From DATDOY01 sp035293045 (GTDB lineage: Bacteria; Actinomycetota; Acidimicrobiia; IMCC26256; JACPCJ01), in contig DATDOY010000046.1 of NCBI GenBank assembly GCA_035293045.1, forward strand, positions 1 through 30,847: a stretch of 30,847 nucleotides of DNA. The letters run 5' to 3'. The translations under genes and the position numbers were made by a program. The notes beneath the pieces were generated by a model. The model had not been told where the DNA came from and did no database searches. It saw only the letters and a list, made by a program, of their open reading frames with translations. Positions 23,849 through 30,847 of the stretch are shown here, piece after piece (the first letter of the stretch is position 1; every line of letters begins with the position of its first letter).

Positions 23849-24519
23849 CGAACCGAGAGGACTCCTTCGATCGAGTATCCCGATCGTTCGCGCGCGCGAA
23901 GAGCCGTCGAGACGTGATGCGCATACTCGGTGGGGGCTTCGCCGCGGCCGTGGGTGGGATGCTCTTGCCGCGTGCGGCGCGGGGCACTACCCATGCGGAG
24001 TGCGCGCACTCCAAGTGCGTACCGGGCAAGGCGCTTAGCCATTTGTGCGACGACGAGTGCGTCCAAGAAATCTGTTTGTGGGATGACTACTGCTGCAACC
24101 AGGCCCTCGGAGAATGGGACGAGACCTGCGTCGGCTACGTCCAGTCTCGGTGCGGACACACATGCCCGCCACCAACCCCCGACCTCGACAGCGTGGGTGA
24201 TTCCGTCGCCTTCGAGGGTCAGACGGTCGCCGGGGTCGTGTTCTGTCCCGCCTCCGTCCCGCGGTGTGCCAACCATGCGTTCTACGTCGCGGTTCCCGTA
24301 GGCGGTGCAAGGCTGGTCGTGACCCTCATCGGTACCGGCGGCGACTACGACCTCCGGTTGAGGCAACCAGGAGGTCAAGAGACCATCTCGGGCCACCGCG
24401 AATCGAACCAGGAGATCAGCATCCCGCTCACCCAAGCCGGCTGGTACGTCGCAGCCGCCTCGCCGTTTACTGTCATCAACGGCACGTACACCATCACCGC
24501 CACTCTCGCAGCGCCATAG
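23845..24519 (+). CDS. Tat-exported cysteine-rich protein with PPC-like C-terminal domain
   Basis: The 224-residue protein has a twin-arginine signal SRRDVMRILGGG (Arg 21-22) and hydrophobic stretch to about 45. The mature N-terminal region carries ten cysteines (53, 58, 68, 72, 77, 83, 84, 95, 103, 107) in the pattern C..EC...IC..DDYCC...WDETCV...C. That pattern resembles a Cys/Trp module of secreted myxobacterial proteins. Two more cysteines (134, 141) lie in a beta-rich C-terminal part (TGGDYDLRLRQPGG, then GWYVAAASPFTVINGTYTIT) resembling a pre-peptidase C-terminal domain. It has no enzyme motif. The overlapping MauE-thioredoxin gene suggests assisted disulfide formation or electron exchange. 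Function unknown. Confidence 0.8.
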   Translation: MTNREDSFDRVSRSFARAKSRRDVMRILGGGFAAAVGGMLLPRAARGTTHAECAHSKCVPGKALSHLCDDECVQEICLWDDYCCNQALGEWDETCVGYVQSRCGHTCPPPTPDLDSVGDSVAFEGQTVAGVVFCPASVPRCANHAFYVAVPVGGARLVVTLIGTGGDYDLRLRQPGGQETISGHRESNQEISIPLTQAGWYVAAASPFTVINGTYTITATLAAP

Positions 24520-24727
24520 CGCTTAGCGAGTACGCCAGGCTTGTCGGCGACTACGGCGCGCGCGACCTCCTTGCGTCGGTAGGGATTGCCGACCCGAAAG
24601 GTCCAGCCGGCGAAGCTCGCACGGCCACCCTTGCCGACGTTGCGGATTGACCGGGCGTCCCGGCGGTGGCGGGCCGGGTCGGCGGCCCGTCCGTACGCTG
24701 TGGAGGCCGGCCGACGCGGTGGTGGTG
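24520..24727. other. Intergenic stretch with possible ORF scrap
   Basis: Between the Cys-rich gene and the hydrolase pseudogene one plus-strand frame, open to TGA at 24648-24650, reads like a protein tail (EYARLVGDYGARDLLASVGI, ending ATLADVAD). It has no start codon or ribosome site of its own after 24519. It may be the 3' remnant of a lost gene. Otherwise I see nothing here. Confidence 0.3.
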
Positions 24728-25116
24728 ATGCCGGGAGCCATCTCGTTCGAAGACGTCCCGTATGCGGAACCCGAGGGTGAGCTGCTCCTCGCACGGGTGT
24801 ACCGCCCGCCGGACCCGGCTGTGAGTTCGTCGGTCGTCGTTGACGTGCATCCCGGGGCCTGGTCAACGGGAGACGCACGTGGGGCGAGCACTATCACCGG
24901 GGCCTCGCAGCGCGCGGGTTCGTCGTGGTCGCCGTCGGATTCCGGCAGGCCCCACGGTTCCGCCACCCCGCGGCGTCCGCCGATGTCGCCACCGCTGTCC
25001 GCTACGTGCGCGCGTCCGGCGATCGCCTGGGTATTGAGGCCTTCGGCCACACTCCGGGCCCTGTCAGGGACCAATTCCTCGACGACCTCGCGGCGTTCCT
25101 TCGACGGTTCGTCTGA
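24728..25116 (+). pseudogene. Frameshifted, internally deleted alpha/beta-hydrolase
   Basis: The frame from ATG 24728 encodes ISFEDVPYAEPEGELLLARV and VVVDVHPGAWSTGD, the N-terminus and oxyanion (HGGAW-like) motif of the lipase/esterase hydrolase family. At about 24874 the homology jumps to another frame: RTWGEHYHRGLAARGFVVVA, then GFRQAPRFRHPAASADVATAV. Inserting one base restores the consensus GDRTWGEHYHRG. After DRLGIEAFGH the sequence goes straight to a typical C-terminal helix (QFLDDLAAFLRRFV) and stop at 25116. The segment that should hold the GXSXG nucleophile and the acid is missing. An active product is therefore impossible, even if the frameshift were a sequencing error. Confidence 0.75.
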
Positions 25117-25126
25117 TGATGGACAG

Positions 25127-25148
25127 GACGGTTGCTACCCGAACCGTC
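25127..25148. terminator. Stem-loop between convergent ends (1)
   Basis: Arms GACGGTT and AACCGTC (7 bases, 8-base loop) lie just after the pseudogene stop and ahead of the 3' end of the NIPSNAP-like gene on the other strand. It could end transcription in either direction; no U-tract is present. Confidence 0.4.
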
Positions 25149-25159
25149 GAAGGGCGCAT

Positions 25160-25181
25160 GATCGACCGGTGATGGTCGATC
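25160..25181. terminator. Stem-loop between convergent ends (2)
   Basis: Arms GATCGACC and GGTCGATC (8 bases, 6-base loop) form a second hairpin 46 bases beyond the minus-strand NIPSNAP-like stop. Together with the hairpin at 25127-25148 it probably forms a bidirectional terminator region. Confidence 0.45.
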
Positions 25182-25226
25182 GCTGGCCGTGACTGCACTG
25201 GCCGGCGACCGACCGCGACCGGTTCG

Positions 25227-25529
25227 CTACTCGACGACCTCGTAGATCTCCTTGTACCCCGATCTGGCGTTGGTGTTCATGCCGTCGATCAATGCCTGGG
25301 TGTCGTCGTCGGGCTCGATGAAGGTCCCCCGCTCCATGGCGAAGTACTGGTCGAGACTCTCAAGTTCCCACTGGTACACGACCGTGTCCATCGGCCCCGT
25401 GTAGTCGACGTAGATGCGGCGGTTCGCATATCCCGCCTTTTCGAACCACTGGTCGAGGGTCTTGAACGCCGCCACGATCTCCGGTGCCTTACCGCGCTCC
25501 GCTTCGAAGACCTCGCGCAGCATGTACAT
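25227..25529 (-). CDS. NIPSNAP-like small dimeric alpha/beta-barrel protein
   Basis: Starting at ATG 25529 after GAGGAG, the product has 100 residues. The pattern of an N-terminal strand (MYMLREVFEAERGKAPEIVA), a helix, a strand with Tyr/Val-rich repeats (RRIYVDYTGPMDTVVYQWEL) and a second helix (SLDQYFAMER) matches the ferredoxin-like fold of NIPSNAP and related stress-responsive barrel proteins. Members include monooxygenase-like and binding proteins; a specific activity cannot be assigned. It follows the GNAT gene by 56 bases in the same direction and probably shares its transcript. The longer open frame to 25886 is GNAT shadow sequence. Confidence 0.72.
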   Translation of the reverse strand: MYMLREVFEAERGKAPEIVAAFKTLDQWFEKAGYANRRIYVDYTGPMDTVVYQWELESLDQYFAMERGTFIEPDDDTQALIDGMNTNARSGYKEIYEVVE

Positions 25530-25585
25530 GACAGCTCCTCTCTTTTCTTGGGTTGGGTCCTTGGTCTGTTTCGTTGGTCGGAAGA

Positions 25586-26554
25586 TCAGCGCCAGTCGTC
25601 GACGAGCCAGGTGCCGGGGCGGCTGTAGCCTTCGTCGTTGGCCCGGTGCATGCTCACTCCGACCAGTCCCGCCCGGTAGCCCCGCGCCATCACCGCGCCA
25701 TAGGCCTCGTGGTGGGCGACGTTCACGCCGAGTTCGATGTGATCGGCGCCGTTGTCCACGGCCAGCGACTCGCAGGCGTCGAGGAGCGTCGCGAAGCGCA
25801 CCTCTGCTCCGGGTCCGGGCCTGGCCAAGCCGAACTTGACGTAGCACCCCTGGCCACCGGCCTCGGTGCCGGCGCCGAGGTGGCACACGGCCATGCCCGC
25901 CAGCCCCGACGAATCGTCGAGGAGCAAGACCTCGCCCAGACCCTGGTTCTCCACGGCGCGGATCTCCCGCTCGAGGTCCAGCCCCTCGTACGCGGTCGAG
26001 GTCAATTCGCGGCAGGCGTCCACGGCTCGGATCCGCTCAGCAGGCGAAAGCGCGGTGTAGCGGATGGGCTCGGGCGGCCGTCGTGGGGCGATCGGCGCCT
26101 TGGTCATCACCGGGGTCAGAAAGCGTGGCCAGAACCCGAACTTTTGGTACAGCCCGTGGTGCTTCGGGCTCTGGGCGAAGGTGAACAGGCCGGCGTGAGC
26201 CGTGCCCCAGCGGTCGAACAGTGCGACGGTGGCCTCCATGAGGCGGCTCGCGACTCCCTGGTCCCAGAGATCGGGGCGTACCGAGAGGGGTCCGAAGAAC
26301 CCCACGGTGCCCCACCGAGTCACGAAGTTGGTCCCGGCGAGCTGCCCGTCGTGCTCGGCAGCCAAGGCGGCGCCGGGGTCGGCCAGCCACCGGGTGTGGA
26401 CGTAGTCCTTGTCACCGAACAGGGAGGTCACGCCCGTGAACGTGTCGAAGGCGGAGCGCAGGATGGCGTCGGCGGCGGGGAGATCGCTCTCTCGCAGCTC
26501 CCGGACAACGACGTTGGCCCGCTCGGCGGCGATGGGGGAAAGGGTCTCGGTCAT
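25586..26554 (-). CDS. GNAT-family N-acetyltransferase
   Basis: The 322-residue product starts at ATG 26554 with AAGGAG five bases upstream; an in-frame ATG at 26584 has no such site. An N-terminal GNAT domain shows VRELRESDLPAADAILRSAF, LAGTNFVTRWGTVGFFGPLSV (beta4-5 region, read in parts) and the acetyl-CoA-binding DLWDQGVASRLMEA, then YQKFGFWPRF. The C-terminal half (about 180-322) has a second, weaker GNAT-like pattern ending in LGVNVAHHEAYGAVMARGYR, so it may be a tandem-GNAT protein. The substrate is unknown. It lies 80 bases from the stop of the LuxR regulator, same strand, and precedes the NIPSNAP-like gene. Confidence 0.85.
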   Translation of the reverse strand: MTETLSPIAAERANVVVRELRESDLPAADAILRSAFDTFTGVTSLFGDKDYVHTRWLADPGAALAAEHDGQLAGTNFVTRWGTVGFFGPLSVRPDLWDQGVASRLMEATVALFDRWGTAHAGLFTFAQSPKHHGLYQKFGFWPRFLTPVMTKAPIAPRRPPEPIRYTALSPAERIRAVDACRELTSTAYEGLDLEREIRAVENQGLGEVLLLDDSSGLAGMAVCHLGAGTEAGGQGCYVKFGLARPGPGAEVRFATLLDACESLAVDNGADHIELGVNVAHHEAYGAVMARGYRAGLVGVSMHRANDEGYSRPGTWLVDDWR

Positions 26555-26634
26555 GGCCGCTCCTTCGTGAGTCGATGAGGCCATGATCGAGGAGACGCCC
26601 GCCCCCGGGCATCGGGCGGATCCCCATCTTTAGG

Positions 26635-29544
26635 TCATCGCGCCCCCACGCGATGGCGAGCTGCGAAGGCCACCAGCTCGGATCGGCCCTTGACACCGAC
26701 CTTGGTCGCCACGTTGGCGATGTGGCGCTCGACCGTCTTGGGTGACAGATAGAGGCGCGCTGCGATCTCTCTGGTGGAGCGTCCATCGGCCAGGAGCGCC
26801 AGTACCTCCACTTCCCTCGGGGTCACCCCCGCGGCTGCCAAGGGTGCCGCCAGGTCGGGGGCCGGCCGTCGGCGCCGCGGCACCCGGGCCCCAGCCCGGC
26901 GGAGCAGTGATCGGCAGGCCGAGGCGATCGCGGGCGGACCGGCCGAATCGAAGAAGGCCAATGCGTCGGCCAGCCATCGCTCGGGGTCGCCCCAGCCGTC
27001 GACGAGGGCCGCCTCCGCCACCAGTCGGCGGGCGAGGTGCCGATACCAGTCGCACGGGATGAGGTCGGTGTCGGCCCGGGCGAAAGCTTCCTCGGCTTCC
27101 GCGACGCGACCTTGCCGGCCCAGGGTCACCGCCCGCGCGTGACCCACCCATCCGCGGATGAGCCAGTACACCGTCAGGCCCGACGCGTCCACCTCGCTCA
27201 CGGCCGCCTCGCCATCGCTGCCGTCGAGGGCGCGGACAAGGGCCCACAACCCCCGGTTGGGCGCGGTGACCGGCGTGCCCCGCAACAGATCCATGCCGGC
27301 ATCGAGCTCGGCCAGCGCCCGGACGCGGTCCTCCCGCACGACCCACAGCATCGCCCGGGCCATGAGCGCAGCCACCCCGTGGACCTCAGGGTGGCCGCCC
27401 GAGACCGTGACGGCCTTGTCGATGGCCGCGTCCATCTCGACCTGCTGATCCATCAGGGCGTGAGCCGCCGCCTGCAGTGCGAGCCCCAGTCCTTCAACGA
27501 GGGGCAGGCGCAGCCGCCCCGCCTCGACGGAGCAGGCGCAGCCGGCGTCGAGGGCCCGTTCGGGTTCGGCATGATTGGTGAACCACGCGGCCATCTGCAG
27601 GCTGACGGTGGCGGCGGTGGCCAGGGCCCCCGCGTCGAGCGCGGCCTGACGAGCTTGGGCGAGCCGATCGACTGGGCCGCCGCCAAGCAGGTCGAGGGTG
27701 CCCAACTCATGCAGTGCCCGGACGCGCCACAGGGTCAGGCCGTGCTGATCGGCCAATGCCAACCCATCGGAAAAGGCCCGCGCCGCTGAGGTGAGGTCAC
27801 GCTGACGTTCGCGCTGGCCCAAGACGGCGAGGGCTTCACACGCCAGCTCATAGCGCCCGTCAGACTGAGATGTGGTCAACGCCCTCTCGGCGAGCGTGAC
27901 GGCATCGTCGAGGCGGCCTTCGCCGAGCGCCACCTGTGCGGCCAGGACCTCGTACTCGCTGGCGGCAACGCCACCTGACGCCCCGAGCTCTCCGGCGCGG
28001 CGGAGCTGATCCACGGCTCGTGCCCAGTCGGCGGACACGATGGCCGATCGAGCCAGCCACAAATGCACCTGTGCCCGGCGCGTCGGCGGGCCCCCCAGGT
28101 TGGCCAGTTGAGACAGCAGGCGCTGGCCGACCTCACCCACCCGCTCAGCGTTGCCGGCCCGAACGAGCACTGCGCAGAGCGCCTCGTCAATATCGACCGC
28201 CAGTTGCCGGTTGTCGCCGGCCAGTCGTCGAGCCCGCTCCAGGTTTGCCTCGGAGCTGGCCAGCGCGCCGCGGCTGAACGACCTCCGGCCCGACTCGAGG
28301 TGCAACCCGGCCGCCCGGGCGGATTCACCAGCCTGTTCGGCGAGCTCGGCCGCCAGCTCGCACCACTCCCCCGGCAGGCCCGGATGAGCGGTCTCGACCG
28401 CACGCAGACCGCGCGCCGCCAGGGTTGCTCGCTCCGGCGGGAGGAGTTCCGCGAGGATGGCGTCCCGAGTCAGAGCGTGGCGGAACCGGAAGCGGGGGCC
28501 GGGGTCGGCGGCCTCCACCGACAGCAGCTGCGCGTCGACCGCCCGGCGCAGGTGATCGACCACAGTGGCTTCGTCCTGGCCGCTCATGTCGGCCAGCAGG
28601 CGCCAGTCGAAGCTTCGGCCGAGCAGGGCCGCGGCCACGAGAAGGTCCCGGGAGCCTGGGGTTGCTCCGAGTCGTCGCCGAACGGTTTCCGCGAACGTGG
28701 CAGGGATCACGAGGCCCGGAGCGCGGTCGACGACCCAGTCGTCGGCCGTCTTCTCCAACTCGTTGGCCTGCACCATCCCTGCCAACAGCTCCTCGACGAG
28801 AAACGGCAGTCCATCGGCCCTCGCCACGACGACCTCGGCGAGCTCGCGGGGGACGACCGAAGCCCGCAGGCAGCCCGCAGCCATCAACACGACGTCCTCG
28901 TCGCTCAGCCTTGGAAGCTCCACGATGGATGCGGAGCGCCGGGTGGCAAGGCCGCGGACGCACGTCAGAGCGCTGCTGGGTTGCTCGCCGCGAAGTGAGA
29001 CCAAGCAGAGGATGGGCTCCCCCGCGATGTTGTCGGCCAGGTACTCGACGACCTCGATCGTCTCCGCGTCCGCCCATTGCAGATCCTCGAGCGCGAGCAC
29101 GCACCCAGCGCCTTCGCCCAGGGTGGCAAGCAGCCTGAGGACGGCTTCACCCAGGACCACGATCGACTCCTCCCCAGGCGACTCGCCGGGGCGGCGCCAC
29201 TCGGGGACGAGCCGCCCGAGGATGGGCCGAAACGGTGCCAATTCCGGGACCTCAGGCGGTCCCGACTTGCGAAAATGAGAGAGCAGGGCCTCAGCGATGG
29301 GCCGGAAGGCCAGCACGTTGCCGCGCTCGACCGCTCGGCCTGTCAGCACTCGTGCTCCCCGACGGGCGCCTTCCTCTGCGGCCTCCCGCAACAGGCGCGA
29401 CTTGCCGACGCCGGCCTCCCCCGTGACCACCAGCGTTGCGCCGTGTCCGTCGGCCAGAAGGTCGATGGCGCCTCGCAGCTCTTGCCACTCCTGGTCGCGG
29501 CCGACAACGAAGGGGCACAGCAGCTCCGGCACGGAGACGAGCAT
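26635..29544 (-). CDS. Large ATP-binding LuxR-family (LAL/MalT-like) transcriptional regulator
   Basis: The 969-residue protein has an N-terminal AAA/STAND ATPase. Walker A GEAGVGKS lies at 42-49 and Walker B VLALEDLQWAD at about 149-158, with FRHALTRDAIL further on. A long helical, TPR-like region covers about 390-880. A C-terminal LuxR-type HTH (about 905-965) shows LTPREVEVLALLADG-like VTPREVEVLALLADGRSTRE and LSPKTVERHIANVATKVGV. LAL regulators bind ATP and an inducer, then activate nearby genes. The downstream GNAT and NIPSNAP-like genes on the same strand are candidate targets. The start at ATG 29544 has a weak AGGTGG site. Confidence 0.9.
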   Translation of the reverse strand: MLVSVPELLCPFVVGRDQEWQELRGAIDLLADGHGATLVVTGEAGVGKSRLLREAAEEGARRGARVLTGRAVERGNVLAFRPIAEALLSHFRKSGPPEVPELAPFRPILGRLVPEWRRPGESPGEESIVVLGEAVLRLLATLGEGAGCVLALEDLQWADAETIEVVEYLADNIAGEPILCLVSLRGEQPSSALTCVRGLATRRSASIVELPRLSDEDVVLMAAGCLRASVVPRELAEVVVARADGLPFLVEELLAGMVQANELEKTADDWVVDRAPGLVIPATFAETVRRRLGATPGSRDLLVAAALLGRSFDWRLLADMSGQDEATVVDHLRRAVDAQLLSVEAADPGPRFRFRHALTRDAILAELLPPERATLAARGLRAVETAHPGLPGEWCELAAELAEQAGESARAAGLHLESGRRSFSRGALASSEANLERARRLAGDNRQLAVDIDEALCAVLVRAGNAERVGEVGQRLLSQLANLGGPPTRRAQVHLWLARSAIVSADWARAVDQLRRAGELGASGGVAASEYEVLAAQVALGEGRLDDAVTLAERALTTSQSDGRYELACEALAVLGQRERQRDLTSAARAFSDGLALADQHGLTLWRVRALHELGTLDLLGGGPVDRLAQARQAALDAGALATAATVSLQMAAWFTNHAEPERALDAGCACSVEAGRLRLPLVEGLGLALQAAAHALMDQQVEMDAAIDKAVTVSGGHPEVHGVAALMARAMLWVVREDRVRALAELDAGMDLLRGTPVTAPNRGLWALVRALDGSDGEAAVSEVDASGLTVYWLIRGWVGHARAVTLGRQGRVAEAEEAFARADTDLIPCDWYRHLARRLVAEAALVDGWGDPERWLADALAFFDSAGPPAIASACRSLLRRAGARVPRRRRPAPDLAAPLAAAGVTPREVEVLALLADGRSTREIAARLYLSPKTVERHIANVATKVGVKGRSELVAFAARHRVGAR

Positions 29545-29789
29545 GCCACCTGTCGAAATCCAGTGCCTCGGACCGCGTCCGGTCGTGAGATTGCTCTTGG
29601 CAGGACCTCTCGGCGTCAGAGTTGGTCGATTTCCTCAGCCCGGCACCTCATGTCGGACAGCATCAAGAAACCGGCCGGCCCCGTCGGTCATCTGCGCGTG
29701 CTCCCAGGAGCGATCGAAGACGACGAAGCGCTCGTGCGGCGTGCGTCGTTCCCGGCATCTCCCGCAGCCTCGCCTACAAGCCCCGCCCC

Positions 29790-30404
29790 TCAGGGGAGAT
29801 CAAACGCTCGCTCTCTGATCGCGCCCAGGAAGGCGGGGTCCTCCGCCAGACGTGCGTCGACATGCTCACGCGCCTGCGCGGCGAACCGAGGGGCGACTGG
29901 CTCCTCGGCCAACAGGTCGAGAAGGTCCTCGAGCGACACCGGCGGATTGTGCTTCGAGTCGGCCTGTCGGACCAGCGCCAGAACCGTGCGATCGAAGTCG
30001 AGATCGAAGCAGTGGAGGAGGAACTGATCGGCGTCCTGCGGCTCGATCCCGAACGGCGCACAAGCTTCCTCCGGGAAGTCATCGAGGTTGTTCGTCACGA
30101 TGACCTGAGCCCGCCCGACGACGGCTGCGGCCAAGACGTGACGGTCCTTGACGTCGTTGGTCATGGACGGCGTCAAGGATTCGTAGCCCTCGACCATCGC
30201 CTCCGGGAACGCCGCGGTCATTTGGTCGATGCGCCAGTCGATGTCGGCGTCCGGAACCTTCTTCGACACGTTCCGGCGCAACTCATCGAGGATCTCCTCG
30301 CTCCACAGCGGCTGGTACAGATCCGTGGAAGCAATCCAGAGCAGCGCGTCGCACAGCGGCATCGGGTAGAGCACGGATGTGTCGAGGACCGCCCAGAACG
30401 CCAC
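29790..30404 (-). CDS. PIN-domain ribonuclease-like toxin
   Basis: This 204-residue protein starts at GTG 30404, 17 bases after the HTH gene. PIN-domain features are AVLDTSVLYP (first Asp, residue 8), SEEILDELRRN (Glu), MTNDVKDRHVLAAAVV (Asp pair) and VIVTNNLDDFP (C-terminal Asp). These acidic residues bind metal in VapC-type RNases. It resembles the PIN_3 type, longer than classical VapC (about 130 residues), with an extra C-terminal helical region (about 140-204). Paired with the upstream HTH gene it is a probable type II toxin-antitoxin module. RNA target unknown. Confidence 0.82.
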   Translation of the reverse strand: MAFWAVLDTSVLYPMPLCDALLWIASTDLYQPLWSEEILDELRRNVSKKVPDADIDWRIDQMTAAFPEAMVEGYESLTPSMTNDVKDRHVLAAAVVGRAQVIVTNNLDDFPEEACAPFGIEPQDADQFLLHCFDLDFDRTVLALVRQADSKHNPPVSLEDLLDLLAEEPVAPRFAAQAREHVDARLAEDPAFLGAIRERAFDLP

Positions 30405-30421
30405 GACGACGCGCCGGCCCT

Positions 30422-30847
30422 CTAGTAACCGAGGCCCCGCGACTCGCTCTCGGCCGTCATCCGGCGCAGTGCGTCGAGCCGGGACATCTGGTGCCGGGTC
30501 TTGTACGCGAGCAGGTCCGAGAACTTGATGCGGCGATGCGTGCCGACCTTCGTAGCCGGGAGCTCCTTCGAGTCGACGAGCTTGACGACAAACGGGCGCG
30601 AGACGTTGAGGAAGTCGGCCGCCTGCTGGGTGGTGAGCTCCGCATGCAACGGAACGACCACGACGGCGCTCCCGAGCGCAAGCTGGCGGACGAGCTCTGG
30701 GAGGACCTTCATCACCGATTCAGGGACGGCCAGCTCGTGGCCAAGTGCGTCGGTGAGCCGAACGGCTCCCTGACCGGCGTCTCGCAGCAGGTGTTCAGCG
30801 AGCACCTCGAGTTCGGTGCTCTCCTCTTCGCTGGCCCGGACGGGCAT
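30422..30847 (-). CDS. Excisionase-type HTH protein, probable antitoxin
   Basis: The 141-residue frame begins at ATG 30845-30847, exactly at the window edge, so an upstream start cannot be excluded. A helical N-terminal half is followed by an excisionase/MerR-like DNA-binding domain: LTTQQAADFLNVSRPFVVKL then GTHRRIKFSDLLAYK (about 70-120). The polar tail (about 121-141) could bind the toxin. It is encoded directly before a PIN-domain gene with a 17-base gap, the usual antitoxin-first order. It probably represses its own promoter, which lies outside the window. Confidence 0.78.
   Translation of the reverse strand: MPVRASEEESTELEVLAEHLLRDAGQGAVRLTDALGHELAVPESVMKVLPELVRQLALGSAVVVVPLHAELTTQQAADFLNVSRPFVVKLVDSKELPATKVGTHRRIKFSDLLAYKTRHQMSRLDALRRMTAESESRGLGY

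Noticed and set aside
29545..29789. Possible small genes between the LuxR regulator and the PIN gene
   Set aside because: Short frames on both strands lack ribosome sites and recognisable sequence; the gap more likely holds the regulator's promoter.
1..30847. tRNA, rRNA, CRISPR arrays, transposases or prophage genes
   Set aside because: I found no cloverleaf-like sequence, regular spacer repeats, or transposase/integrase motifs.

Overview
The window is very GC-rich, densely packed DNA from an actinobacterium. The gene order fhaA-fhaB-pstP-rodA-pbpA-pknB with trpG/pabA and crgA beside it is the near-origin cell-envelope signalling block known from Mycobacterium and relatives. The Tad pilus locus with a LysM/winged-helix regulator, the Thr-rich tails and the general gene style suggest class Acidimicrobiia. 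That class assignment is inference; no rRNA or other marker gene is present.

Region 1 (1-8236, minus strand) is one compact Tad/Flp-type pilus or secretion operon. In transcription order it holds an SAF/CpaB-like protein, a TadZ/CpaE-like ATPase, the TadA ATPase, TadB, TadC, a small Flp-like pilin, two TadE-like pseudopilins, a TadG-like protein, and a membrane LysM plus winged-helix regulator that runs off the left edge. Most junctions are 4-base ATGA/GTGA overlaps, which implies translational coupling.

Region 2 (8438-17211) is transcribed divergently. FhaA, FhaB, the PP2C phosphatase PstP, RodA/FtsW, a class B PBP and the PASTA kinase PknB form an operon for peptidoglycan synthesis and its phospho-control. 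A MutY-type glycosylase follows. A perfect 48-bp palindrome separates mutY from the convergent pabA/trpG, and crgA comes next. Four DnaA-box-like 9-mers lie just past crgA, one of them a perfect match.

Region 3 (17361-20656) holds a small membrane zinc-ribbon ORF without an ATG/GTG/TTG start, lying in frame behind a thiolase stop codon. The thiolase, a PaaI-like thioesterase and an orphan GAF-containing sensor histidine kinase follow.

Region 4 (20657-25226) looks accessory. It has a secreted SGNH hydrolase, a possible gene remnant, and a two-gene cassette: a MauE-like membrane protein fused to a thioredoxin domain, overlapping a Tat-exported protein with 12 cysteines. The remains of an alpha/beta-hydrolase follow, with an apparent 1-base frameshift and loss of its catalytic core.

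Region 5 (25227-30847, minus strand) has a NIPSNAP-like small protein and a GNAT acetyltransferase next to a large MalT/LAL-type LuxR regulator. It ends with a PIN-domain toxin and an excisionase-type HTH partner, a probable toxin-antitoxin pair, at the right edge.

The most interesting items are the MauE-thioredoxin/Tat Cys-rich cassette, the two related GTGTGAGTG...CACTCACAC palindromes, the DnaA-box cluster beside crgA, and the in-frame ORF behind the thiolase stop.
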